Of a stretch of 64,000 bases of DNA, positions 8,475-17,942 are shown one piece after another (the stretch's first letter is position 1; each line of letters opens with the position of its first letter). A program made the translations under genes and the position numbers. Below the pieces are notes generated by a model that searched no databases, was not told the DNA's origin, and saw only the letters and a list, made by a program, of their open reading frames with translations. Source of the DNA: Sporothrix humicola (Eukaryota; Ascomycota; Sordariomycetes; Ophiostomatales; Ophiostomataceae); the NCBI GenBank assembly GCA_021396245.1, contig WNYE01000001.1, forward strand, positions 1,054,001-1,118,000, written 5' to 3'.

Positions 8475-10055
8475 TTACAGCCGACTCTGCACACGCTCCG
8501 AGCCAAGAGTGATGGTCTTGACCGACATGTACTCCTCGATACCGTACTTGCTGCCCTCACGACCAAACCCGCTCGACTTGACACCGCCAAAGGGTGCAGT
8601 GGCGTCGCTGATGATGCCTGTGTTGAGACCCACCATGCCGACATCGAGAGCACGAGCGACACGCCATGCCCGGTGGACATCCCGGCTAAAAACATAGGCG
8701 GCGAGGCCAAATTCGGTGCCGTTGGCCAGCTGAAGCGCCTCTTCTTCTGTTGTGAAGCGGAACAGACCGGCCACCGGGCCAAACGTTTCTTCCGAGGCGA
8801 TGCGCATGTCGGAAGTGACGTCCGTCAGGACGGTTGGCTGGACAAAAGCAGCTGTGGCACAAGAAGCAGAGCCACCGACCAAAACTTTGGCACCCTTGGC
8901 CACGGCGTCCTGGACGTGCGACTCGGCCTTGGCGGCGGCACGGGAATGGATCAGCGGGCCATGTGTCGTGCCGGCAGAAGCACCGTCGCCGACAACAAAG
9001 TCGCGACGGACACGCTCGGCCAAACGAGCAGCGAAGCGATCATAGACGCCGGCCTGGATATACAGCCGGTTGGCACAGACACAAGTCTGGCCCGATGCAC
9101 GGAACTTGCTGATCAGCGCGCCGTCAACGGCAGCTTCCAGATCGGCATCGTCAAAGACAATAAACGGAGCATTGCCGCCGAGCTCCAGCGAGACCTTCTT
9201 GAGGGTGCCGCCTGGCGAGTTGCCAGCACACTGTTGCATCAGCAGCTTGCCAACAGCGGTCGATCCAGTAAATGACACCTTGTGGACCCGCGGCGACGAC
9301 GTGAGAGCGGCACCGATGGCGGGTGTATTCTGCGTGCTGGCCGTCACGACGTTCAACACGCCGCGAGGCATGCCGGCCCGGCGGGCCAGCTCGACCATGG
9401 CATTGGCCGTAAAAGGCGTCTCGCCCGCAGGCTTGATAATCGCCGTGCAGCCAGCCGCCAGTGCGGCACCAGCCTTGCGTGTAATCATGGCCGCGGGAAA
9501 GTTCCACGGCGTAATGAGGGCACAAACACCGACGGGTTCACGGACAGTCACGACCTGGCTGACGCCCGGACGGTTCGCTGCTGGGACCGTGTCGCCATAC
9601 ACGCGCGGCGCCTCCTCGCTGAACCACTCTAGGAAGCTGGCGGCATACACGACCTCGCCGCGGGCTTCGGCCAGCGGTTTGCCGTTCTCGGCTGTCAGAA
9701 TCACAGCCAGATCGTCGGCATTGGCCATGACCAAGTCGTACCAGCGTCTCAGGAGGCGAGCACGGTCCCGGGGCGTGGTGTCGCGGAAAGCCGGGAACGC
9801 GTCGGCGGCCGCATCGATGGCGCGGTTGGCCTCGGCGACGGAAAAGTCGGGGCAGGAGCCAATGACCTGGTCTTTGGCCGGGTTGATGACATCAAAAGAA
9901 GCGCCGGACGAGGCTGTCACCCAGGCGCCGTCAATGTGGCCCTTTTCTATGAAAAGGGAGGCATCTTTGAGCTGGGATGGTAAGTGTATGGTCTCAACTC
10001 CCATTGCATGTTCAAACCGAATACTCACTTTTGACAAGACAGGATGTGTAGACAT
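8475..10055 (-). CDS. Succinate-semialdehyde dehydrogenase (NAD(P)+)
   Basis: An aldehyde dehydrogenase of 507 or 526 residues oxidising succinate semialdehyde to succinate, the last step of the GABA shunt and of several catabolic routes. Visible motifs (526-residue numbering) are the T-P-W-N-F-P cofactor loop near 183, F-T-G-S-T at 262-266, general-base Glu291 in E-L-G-G, and catalytic Cys325 in G-Q-T-C-V-C-A-N-R. The last is typical of the SSADH subfamily, as is the C-terminal G-G-V-K-S-S-G-F-G-R-E-G. Near the 5' end a 57-nt segment (10028-9972) has a GTGAGT donor and CCCAG acceptor. Removing it keeps the frame and joins the start directly to L-K-D-A-S-L-F, matching family N-termini, so it is probably an intron. 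The same-strand Zn2Cys6 regulator is 621 bp upstream. Confidence 0.93.
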   Translation of the reverse strand: MSTHPVLSKVSIRFEHAMGVETIHLPSQLKDASLFIEKGHIDGAWVTASSGASFDVINPAKDQVIGSCPDFSVAEANRAIDAAADAFPAFRDTTPRDRARLLRRWYDLVMANADDLAVILTAENGKPLAEARGEVVYAASFLEWFSEEAPRVYGDTVPAANRPGVSQVVTVREPVGVCALITPWNFPAAMITRKAGAALAAGCTAIIKPAGETPFTANAMVELARRAGMPRGVLNVVTASTQNTPAIGAALTSSPRVHKVSFTGSTAVGKLLMQQCAGNSPGGTLKKVSLELGGNAPFIVFDDADLEAAVDGALISKFRASGQTCVCANRLYIQAGVYDRFAARLAERVRRDFVVGDGASAGTTHGPLIHSRAAAKAESHVQDAVAKGAKVLVGGSASCATAAFVQPTVLTDVTSDMRIASEETFGPVAGLFRFTTEEEALQLANGTEFGLAAYVFSRDVHRAWRVARALDVGMVGLNTGIISDATAPFGGVKSSGFGREGSKYGIEEYMSVKTITLGSERVQSRL

Positions 10056-10676
10056 TGTGACGGTTGTTTGGTCTGATTCACGTTACTGTTCAACGCCGAA
10101 AAAAAACGAATTCGCCATTAATTCTACCAAACGAGATTATTTACATGCTACGGACGAATTTCGACTTACACGGCCATGATGACAAACACTGGTCTGCCTG
10201 GCGTCCCACGACTGTCCCACGTCAAAACATCTTCCCGGGCCAACCGGTCTACGGGTTCTATTCCAGCTTTAGCTTTCTCCTGGTTCGCCCGACTCCATTG
10301 GAGAAATTGGAATTGGAGTTTACCTGCAGGGTCATGAGCAATGCGCATGCATGGCACCATGAGTTCCAATTCGACTAACTGTCTTGGCTGGCGACGGTCT
10401 GGATCGCGACCAAATTCTCCGCAAATTTGGTGTTAGTTGACTTTGTCCTTTTCGCCTATCTCCCCGATCTCCCCGAACCTACAAGGCCGGCCCCAGACCA
10501 ACGCTACCAACTCCACATCACCGTTGCATTGCGTTCACGACAAGCCTGCACGTTTGAAGACAAAACTCCCTTCTCGTTTCGATTTCCGATATCCGCATAA
10601 AAGCGAAGAGGCCGAGGCCGAGTAGGCGATACAACTCTGGGAGAAAGAACATTTGCTTATCACTGCTCAATAATGC
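10056..10676. promoter_or_regulatory. Intergenic, SSADH promoter region
   Basis: 621 bp between the 3' end of the Zn2Cys6 gene and the SSADH start, both on the minus strand. It includes the partly palindromic G/C stretch aaggccggcc near 10482-10491 and a short doublet of gaggcc near 10609-10620. No TATA box or gene is evident. Confidence 0.4.
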
Positions 10677-13037
10677 TCAATAATACATCAACCATTCGCC
10701 CGATTCGTTTTCGTCGAGGGCGTGCGAGGCCATGTCGAAATCATCACTATAGAGGCCGTCCCGGTCGGAATGGCCAAGATGGCCGACCATGTCGGGATTT
10801 CCTCCGCCGTCGTTGTTCCCGTCAACTTGTACGATGGTATCATCATCGCCGAGCTGGTCCGTCAGCATCGTGTCGAAACCTAGCCCCATGACCAACGCGC
10901 TGGACCCCAAACCAAAACCCGTATTGTTGTCGTCGTCACCCATCATCACTGTGTCACCTGCCATATCCGTCAAGATACGCGTACACTCGTCCTGTTGGTC
11001 CTCGTCGCCTTGCAGAGTGTGGAGGGTCGACAGTTTCGACTGCAACTCTGTTTTCAGCTGGACGACCGATTGGCGCGGACCGGTGTGGGTGCCGTCGGCA
11101 ATGGCGTCGACGACGCTCTGCTTGATAATGTCAAAGGCGTCGCGGTACTTGCGGGCACCGGGCCAGCGCTCGGTGATGACAAACAGCACAATGGAGCATG
11201 CATAAATGTCGTTGCTCGTGCTCTGCCCCTTGGCCGACAGCAAAGACGGATCAACCCATGCACAGTAGATGAGCGTCAGGCCGGCCATGAAGACCGATTG
11301 CAGACCCATCAAGGAGTACCCGACGGTCATGTGTTGGTGCAGGTGTTTGTACGTCCGGCAAACACCGCCACAGGCTTCGGCACAAGCCCGAAGGTAGCGA
11401 GCAGGCACGTCCGGGCGAGAGACTTGGGGATATAGGAGGAGTCTGACGGATGCGTAGTAGTACACCATGTACCGTTCGTCTTCTTTGGAAGCGCCGAGTG
11501 TTGAAGCCCTTGTCGGAATGTTTCGCTTCCAGTCGTCGAGCTGTTCCAGGAAGGCATCAATCTCGGCATCCGTCACCTCTGCATTGCGGTCAACACGATA
11601 AATGTTTTGCTGGATATCCGACTCGATCATGCGCAGTTTCGTCAAGTGGATAAACGGTGAGAGCGTTGTAGTACGATTGGCGGTCTCTTGTTGTGTCGCC
11701 CACACTGCCAACCCAGCATCTGTTGTCGCTTCGTCCACTTCCAGTGGCAAAGGCACATCAATATCGCGGTCCGATATGGTAAACGGCCGGCCCAGCGTGA
11801 TGGACACTTGCCGGTCCAGGTTGTAGCACGACCAGAAGAGGCGCTTTGTCAGCTCGTGCACCAGCCGAGGTCGATTCCGCGTGTCAGCCAGCTGCATAGC
11901 CGCCGTCCGCCTGTGCAGTCCCAGGTCCACAGCGATGCGCATGGCCAGGCCGACATAGGTCCATGCTCCAGGTCCCTGGGGTGCCCTCAGACAGTGGATC
12001 GCCAGCAACATGAGTGTCTGCACAGACCGTACATCGTGTAGCTGCAGAATTGCGTCGAGCAGCTTGAGGGCCGCCGTGTGGTGGTGCTCTGGGAAGAAGC
12101 GGCCGGCCTCGACGCCCGTCGTTTCGAGGAAGCGGCCGCCTATGGCGTACACCAAGTGGAGGACACAGACTTCGTATACACTCGTCAGCCCGCCCAGGCG
12201 TCGGGCATGCAATTCCCGCAAGGCAGGCGAGTGCAGGATCGGAAAGGCAGTCGAGGCGTGCGTCAAGTAGCCGGCCAGCATGCGATCCGCAACATGATCG
12301 GGAATGTGTGCAAAGGCGTGTGGGTCAAAATGGTCGACAGACATGCCCGTGAATGTGCCATGGTCATCGCCCGCCAAATGAGCCTTGACACTGCTAATCT
12401 TGCTTGACGCGCGCATCGAGTTCTTGCCCTTGACCATGGAGCCCACCAAGCGGCCCATGGTGATGTGGGAGGTGGCGCCCATGTAGCCGCCGTTGGCTGC
12501 GAGAGATAGGTCGCGAAGGATCGTAATCATCGAGTCAACGTCGGGGGAGGGAGGGTCTTCGATGGAGGTGTCGTCGGCGGGTTCGTCGGTTGCCGATGTA
12601 GCCGGTTGATTTGCTGTGGTCGACTCCTTTTCCTCCATGGACTTTGCTGCTGTCGTTGTCGGCTTCGCCTCTGCTGGCGCCTCCGGCAACTCCGTCCGCC
12701 AGTGATCGGCCCCCACGTCCCGCCGTCCCGTCTCGGCCAGAAACGTCTCCAGATCGGCCACCCGCTTCTCCAAGGCCTTGACGTACCGCGCCTTGCCAAA
12801 GGGCATGTACTTGGAGGGCAGCACGTACAGGCACTCGGCGCCCTGCGTGTCGCACTTGCTGCAGCTCGGCCGCACGCCGTCGCACTTTTGCTTGCGCGTC
12901 TTGCATCGCTGGCAGGCCAGGGCGACACGGGCGCGGCGGGTGTCTGAAGAAGAAGAACTTGTCGACGGGGTCTCGCCGACGGTGGCCAGCGTGATCTGCC
13001 AGTTCTGGAAGGCGTCCTTTAAAGCGGGAGTGGACAT
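10677..13037 (-). CDS. Zn2Cys6 fungal-specific transcription factor (786 aa)
   Basis: A nuclear DNA-binding regulator encoded in one exon. The N-terminal zinc cluster has Cys at 42, 45, 52, 59, 62 and 69 (C-x2-C-x6-C-x6-C-x2-C-x6-C) with a basic loop K-T-R-K-Q-K, followed by a linker and a short coiled-coil-like dimerisation helix (K-A-L-E-K-R-V-A-D-L-E). The middle region (about 250-500) matches the fungal_trans domain, including R-L-F-W-S-C-Y-N-L-D-R and G-R-P-F-T-I-S-D-R-D-I-D. The C-terminus is acidic and Asp/Gly-rich, a likely activation region. Such proteins commonly control adjacent catabolic genes. Here the nearest same-strand target is the SSADH gene, which would resemble the yeast Uga3/Dal81 control of GABA genes (inference only). 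No specific orthologue is claimed. Confidence 0.92.
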   Translation of the reverse strand: MSTPALKDAFQNWQITLATVGETPSTSSSSSDTRRARVALACQRCKTRKQKCDGVRPSCSKCDTQGAECLYVLPSKYMPFGKARYVKALEKRVADLETFLAETGRRDVGADHWRTELPEAPAEAKPTTTAAKSMEEKESTTANQPATSATDEPADDTSIEDPPSPDVDSMITILRDLSLAANGGYMGATSHITMGRLVGSMVKGKNSMRASSKISSVKAHLAGDDHGTFTGMSVDHFDPHAFAHIPDHVADRMLAGYLTHASTAFPILHSPALRELHARRLGGLTSVYEVCVLHLVYAIGGRFLETTGVEAGRFFPEHHHTAALKLLDAILQLHDVRSVQTLMLLAIHCLRAPQGPGAWTYVGLAMRIAVDLGLHRRTAAMQLADTRNRPRLVHELTKRLFWSCYNLDRQVSITLGRPFTISDRDIDVPLPLEVDEATTDAGLAVWATQQETANRTTTLSPFIHLTKLRMIESDIQQNIYRVDRNAEVTDAEIDAFLEQLDDWKRNIPTRASTLGASKEDERYMVYYYASVRLLLYPQVSRPDVPARYLRACAEACGGVCRTYKHLHQHMTVGYSLMGLQSVFMAGLTLIYCAWVDPSLLSAKGQSTSNDIYACSIVLFVITERWPGARKYRDAFDIIKQSVVDAIADGTHTGPRQSVVQLKTELQSKLSTLHTLQGDEDQQDECTRILTDMAGDTVMMGDDDNNTGFGLGSSALVMGLGFDTMLTDQLGDDDTIVQVDGNNDGGGNPDMVGHLGHSDRDGLYSDDFDMASHALDENESGEWLMYY

Positions 13038-13984
13038 GTTGGGTGTTGGGCACTGTGTAAGAGATTATGGAGTACGACGTAAAACTATGTAAACATCATG
13101 CCACTGGGAAAGTAAATCGTCTGATGGCCTCGTTGAAAGTCATAAACATCATGATACAAATTACCATCAAGGGGGTCGCCTTGCAGGGCTTATCGTAGAA
13201 TCCATCTGGGAACAAGCGGAAGACGGCCGGATAGCCGATGTTATCAGTAGGGTCGATACGAAGGTCGATATGAAAACGGCACTAGATCCAAACCATTGGC
13301 GCCAAATCCCATGTAGGTGGTTCACAGATGCAGGCAATAAGCTATAAACAAGCTCAGGAGGATGGAGCTATCGACACTAATTCGGCACGAGAGCCAATAG
13401 TGCAAACGTGGTGGGTGGATGGCGGTGGATAAGAGATGCAGTGTGAATAGTCAAATGGCTTATATCTAGCCTCAACAGTATCACATCATATAATTCAAAC
13501 ATTACACCCTTCAAAGCAAACATTTGAGTTCAACATGCTTGCCAAAAAAATTGCCATATAATGTTCATTTAAACGGTTGTCTTTAATTTTTTTTTTAAAA
13601 AAAAAGTATACCTTTTTTTCTCCAAATTTATTATTAAATATTGCTGTAGGAAATACATTTTTTTATAACACCATGTACAAATTGATCACCGAACACAAAC
13701 ATCCAAGATGATTCTATTTCAAGTTTATCTTACTGCCACGACCAACAAGTCTACATAATTATGTGCGGCACGGTAAAACAAGAAGACAAAAAGATATTGG
13801 CCACAGTAGGCAACAACGCGACCAACAGACACAATCGTGCGGCACAGAATTTATGCAAAAGTCCAATGTAGGCAACTCGTAATTTGGATTTGAAAAGACT
13901 GTGTGAAACGAAACATATAAATACCGTTGACTAGACTCTATTCATTTTCATCGGGATTCGTTGATTCCATGATACAACAATCTC
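13038..13984. other. Intergenic, AT-rich; TATA box for the downstream kinase gene
   Basis: 947 bp between divergent genes. The centre (13490-13700) is clearly AT-rich, with runs of T and A near 13587-13620. No coding sequence is visible. A TATA box, tataaata, lies at 13916-13923, about 70 bp upstream of the kinase gene start. Confidence 0.55.
13916..13923 (+). promoter_or_regulatory. TATA box
   Basis: The sequence tataaata sits 62-69 bp upstream of the first in-frame ATG of the phosphotransferase gene, at a spacing that fits a short leader. Confidence 0.5.
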
Positions 13985-15301
13985 ATGGCATTATTTCTAG
14001 AACAGCATTACAGAACCATCATGACCCGAAAAGAGCAAGAAGCAAAGGCGGCGGCCAGAACAGAGGCCAGAATGACAGAGAGGATCCACGAAATCGTGGA
14101 GTCGACCGTCGGCCGTCAAGTGGACAGTGTCTCCCTGCATCCTAACTCGAACAACACGCAAGTGTATACCGTGACTCTTGTCCCAGGGACAAAGGCAAAG
14201 AAAACGCCGAAACAGACTCAACACGGCACCCACCCTCTCCCAGCCGACACAACGACTGTTATACTCCGGTTTACGGACACCGGAAGCGACCTCAACGATG
14301 AAGTGCAGGTGCAAAACGAGGTGGCTGTTTTGTCGCTGGCCCGAGACGCTTTCACAGGGCTGGATCGCGCTCTGGTACCCCGCGTGTACGGGTGGCAGGC
14401 CGTCAACACGAGAACGCGGCAAAGCAGGCCCGGCTGGATCCTGCAAGAGTGCATGCCGGGCGTGCCTTTGAACGGGGACATTCTGGAGAAGATGGACACT
14501 CGACAGAAAGAGTCGATCATCAAGGACATTGCACATTTTGTGCACGCTCTACAGACACACCGGCTGCCCGAGTCGGTTGTTGGGTATGGCGGACTGAATT
14601 TTGGCGAAGACGGCCAGATTGTGTGTGGCCCCACGGCAATTCACGGCGCCACGCGGGCGTGCATGACCTACCGCGAGCTGTATCACGAGTACCTTCAGAC
14701 GCAGAGCAAGCGGATGGACAGGTGCGATGTTGTGCAGGGATGGGGCGCCAAGGGGACGGGTCTGCGCGGACGGATCGACAGGTTTATCACTGACAAATTC
14801 CAGGAGCTGCTGGACGGATCTACCGAGAGAAACCCGCATCCTGTCCTTGTCCACGGCGACCTCAACCTGACAAACTTGCTGTACGATCCGGCGACGTTCA
14901 GAGTAACAGCTGTCCTGGACTGGAGCTTTGGCCATGTGGCGTCGTTGTGCGACGAGTTCTTTTACTCGTTTCCCGAGCTTGGCCATCTGGTGATGGGACA
15001 AGACTCGCCCGACCCAGAGGGGCGGAAATGTCTACTGGGGCTCAAGGAGGCTGAAAAGTCGACGTCAGAGGTCTTTAGACTTACAAATACTGCCTTTATC
15101 GAAGCCGGCGTCACCCGTCCGGCTGATCTGATGCCTAGAATTGCCACACTGGCCGAGCTCTACTGGTTCATCCAGAACTTGAGCCCTGGCATCTTTTACA
15201 TGAAGCGGATTCGGGAGAAGATGAGCAAGAATAGGTTGCAGGCTACGAAGAGGGGAGTACAGCTTCAGTTGGAGGCCGTGTTGGCACAGTTTGGATGTTA
15301 G
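13985..15301 (+). CDS. Aminoglycoside-phosphotransferase-fold kinase (APH family)
   Basis: A single-exon gene of up to 438 residues with the protein-kinase-like APH/choline-kinase fold. The catalytic loop H-G-D-L-N-L-T-N-L-L begins at His290 with catalytic Asp292. It is followed by the metal-binding segment V-L-D-W-S-F-G-H and a D-E-F-F-Y-S-F motif. The N-terminal lobe has a nucleotide-binding beta-hairpin and the segment W-I-L-Q-E-C-M-P-G-V-P-L typical of fungal members. These proteins phosphorylate small hydroxyl compounds; the substrates of the fungal expansions are mostly unknown, and antibiotic resistance should not be assumed. The first ATG is at 13985. The in-frame ATG at 14021 has a better A at -3 and would give 426 residues, and I cannot choose between them. 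It lies between the regulator and the permease with no clear link. Confidence 0.88.
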   Translation: MALFLEQHYRTIMTRKEQEAKAAARTEARMTERIHEIVESTVGRQVDSVSLHPNSNNTQVYTVTLVPGTKAKKTPKQTQHGTHPLPADTTTVILRFTDTGSDLNDEVQVQNEVAVLSLARDAFTGLDRALVPRVYGWQAVNTRTRQSRPGWILQECMPGVPLNGDILEKMDTRQKESIIKDIAHFVHALQTHRLPESVVGYGGLNFGEDGQIVCGPTAIHGATRACMTYRELYHEYLQTQSKRMDRCDVVQGWGAKGTGLRGRIDRFITDKFQELLDGSTERNPHPVLVHGDLNLTNLLYDPATFRVTAVLDWSFGHVASLCDEFFYSFPELGHLVMGQDSPDPEGRKCLLGLKEAEKSTSEVFRLTNTAFIEAGVTRPADLMPRIATLAELYWFIQNLSPGIFYMKRIREKMSKNRLQATKRGVQLQLEAVLAQFGC

Positions 15302-15380
15302 GTACGATGTCTGTCTCTGTATTATTCTGTCAAGTAGCTACAATGTCTGATTGATTTATCCTCCTCCTTCCTCCTCCTTC

Positions 15381-17125
15381 TTAAACACCCACAGCGCTCA
15401 CATCACTCGTCACGGCGCCCTTGTCGGCCTTGGTCTTGTTGTCGATGCTGCTGCTCTCCTGGTCGGCCGTCTCTTCAGTCTCCGCCTCGAGTCCCTGAAT
15501 CACACTGTCGTCCATGGTCTGCATGATGCGGTTACCGGGCGGCGGGAAGATGGTGCTAATGGCAAAGAAGAGCACGAGGGCCGACGAGTAGCCGAAGAAG
15601 TAGGTGCACTGGAAGAAGTGGAAGACGCCCTCGGGGATCTTGACGGAGGGGTTGACGCTGTTAATAAAACCGGGGAGAGACGGGGCGATGCACACGAAAA
15701 AGACGAGGAACGCCTTCCAGTTGAGGCCAAAGTGGTACCAGAAGATGCCGTCCTCGCGGTAGAGATCGGGGATCTTGAGCTTGCGGCGGCGGACGAGCCA
15801 AAAGTCAGACACGAGGATGGCGGTCATGGGCGCGATGAAGACGCCAAACGAGCCGATGACCGACAAGAAAGTGGTGGCTTGCGTCAAGAAACGCCACGGC
15901 TGGATAACGAGGCCGACCACCGACACGATAAAGCCGCCACGGCGGAGAGTCACAAAACGCGGCAGACTGCCGGCCAAGTCCATGCCGGTCGAGACACAGT
16001 TCTGGGTCATGTTGACAAAGATCTGGCTGCCGAGGAAGCCCAGTCCCAAAAAGAATGTGCCGGCACGGCAGGCGGCCGTGTACTGGATACCCTGGACATA
16101 GGCCAGCAGGACCAGCGGGTTCCACTCGAGGACGCCATAGAGCTCGTACGTGGCCGACGTGACGAGGACGCCGACCAGAGCGCCGATCGTCAGCGAAATC
16201 GGCTGGGCGATGACCATGCCGACACGCGGGGCCATGGGCGTCTTTGTGAAGCGTGTCCAATCACTCAGTCTCACAGAGCCGCCCGTGTACGCGCCCGCCA
16301 CCTGGGAGATGCCCTGGACAAAAGCGTAGCGGCCGGCCAGCGGAGTAATGTCGATCGAGGGCGAGACAAGGTTGCCCGGGCCGCCGTTGGCGTGCAGAGC
16401 CCAGCCCAGCAGACCGGCAAAGCAGACGCAGGTAATACCAAACACAGGCAGCAGTAGACGGCCTAGTTTGTGCGGCGGGACCATGACGACCGGCGTCGAG
16501 ACGGCCATGTAGACCAAAAAGCCGATCAGATAAGGCGTCGTAATGGCCGCGCTTTCGGGCAGCGTGTTCCGCATGTGCAAAAACGACGGCGACAGTGCGT
16601 TCAGAATCAAGACAACCGCCTGACCGCCGTAGTACGACTGGATGCCAAAGTAGATCAGCGACTGGATGCAGCTCAGTGCAATGCACAAGTACGACCCGTA
16701 CAGGCCCCAGGTTGCGCGGCCCATCATCGTGTAGCCAATGTAGTGGATGCGGCCGGGCTCGCCACAGAGGAAAGCCGTGAGGGAGGCAAAGGATGCTCCA
16801 AGCAGGACAGCCCCCATGGCCTGGCCCGCCGTGAGGCCGATAGCCACCAGCGAGCTGCCCAGGGTGTACGCGCTGAGACAGATGCCCGCCGTGAACCAGT
16901 ACGCGAAGAAGTCGTGCCAGCGGTACGTGCGTTCGGCGGCGATGATGGGGTAGATGTCGCGGTTGCCCCATCTCTATGCGTAGCAGGCAGATTAGTAAAG
17001 AGAAGAACAGATAAAGAGAAGAAGAAACAAAATCAAACAGATCTGGGGACGTCACTTACACTCGGAGGATGCTCCGAATAGGCCTCGCCCTTCTGCTTGA
17101 CCTCGATGAGCTTGAGGAGATTCAT
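15381..17125 (-). CDS. NCS1 nucleobase/allantoin-type permease
   Basis: A plasma-membrane proton symporter of 552 residues. Exon 1 is 17125-17060 (22 codons), the intron 17059-16974 (86 bp; GTAAGT donor, ATAG acceptor) and exon 2 16973-15381. The joined N-terminus has the classical NCS1 entry L-I-E-V-K-Q then R-W-G-N-R-D-I-Y-P-I and R-T-Y-R-W, followed by W-F-T-A-G in helix 1 and twelve hydrophobic helices. Family substrates are uracil, uridine, allantoin, cytosine/purines, hydantoins or thiamine-type compounds; the sequence does not single one out for me. The C-terminus is hydrophilic and acidic. Head to head with the FMN monooxygenase at 17943 across a GATA-site-rich promoter, which fits nitrogen-source-regulated uptake and breakdown of an N-heterocycle (inference). 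Confidence 0.92.
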
Positions 17126-17942
17126 GGTGAAAGTGTTGTGTTGTTGATGGTTCGTGTTGATGTCAGTCTTGTCTAGACTCTTGTCGTTGTCGTCTTTCTT
17201 GTTTTCGTCTGTCGATCTCAACCCACATGGCACGCAGCCTCGCGAGGATTTATACAAAGACTTGGCGGGTGGTGAGTGAAGGTGTGTCTGTGTATCGTCT
17301 GCATGATAGTCTGCATCCATCACGTCTATCTCGACAGCCACATTGTTTTGGTGGTCTTCACACGGACTATTCTCTGCCGATGCAGGGCTGGACCGTTGCA
17401 TTGGGTCGTGAGCGATTGCGAGGTGGAAGTGAGTGTAGACTGACAGTGATATGATAAGCTGTGTCTAGCCTCTTTTGGACGCGGAGATCAAACAGAAGCC
17501 GACGAGGCTGGCGATATCTGGGAAAGAATGGGATTAAAACAGGAAGAGATCAGCATTTCGTAGAAGGGGAAGACAAAACAGAGTTAATGCACTTCATGAT
17601 AACGGCTACCTTGCAAGATCCGCGTTGAATCCTATCAGTCTGTGTGTAGCTTTATCTGGTTATCTGATATCTATCATGGCGTTTTTGGCGTGGTCAAGTG
17701 CCGCCTTGGTGGAAGTCTCACTAGCTTCCGTCGCCGCGTCGCTAGACTGTCTTCTTCAACAACCTCTATAAAGACGCCTTCTCGATAGTCGATAAGAGGT
17801 TATCACAAGAGGTTATCACAAAAGATTATCGATAGAGCTTTTATCTTTCTGTTTTGAAAATATCATCGTCTTGTGGACTTTGATTTTGCTTTCTTTCATT
17901 TTTTCTTCACTTTACATTCACCATTCTATCAGTATCATCACC
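17126..17942. promoter_or_regulatory. Bidirectional promoter rich in GATA-factor sites
   Basis: 817 bp between the divergent permease and FMN monooxygenase starts. I count 12 HGATAR matches on either strand, at about 17452, 17597, 17652, 17660, 17671, 17783, 17790, 17800, 17813, 17826, 17830 and 17841. A TATAAAT element on the minus strand (17254-17248) fits the permease, and tataaag at 17767-17773 could serve the monooxygenase. In ascomycetes AreA/NIT2 GATA factors bind such sites to activate nitrogen-catabolic genes. Confidence 0.7.
17783..17846. promoter_or_regulatory. Cluster of seven GATA sites with 13-bp tandem repeat
   Basis: Seven HGATAR cores lie in 64 bp, about 100-160 bp upstream of the FMN monooxygenase start. 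They include a perfect tandem duplication of aagaggttatcac (17794-17806 and 17807-17819) followed by a degenerate third TTATC unit. Closely spaced GATA sites are the known strong form of nitrogen-metabolite-responsive elements in fungi. Confidence 0.75.

Noticed and set aside
13985..15301. An antibiotic-resistance function for the APH-fold kinase
   Set aside because: The fold is widespread in fungi with unknown small-molecule substrates; nothing in the sequence or its neighbourhood points to resistance.
15351..16457. A 368-codon frame antisense to the NCS1 permease
   Set aside because: Charged, Arg/Asp/His-rich shadow of hydrophobic codons; no family resemblance.
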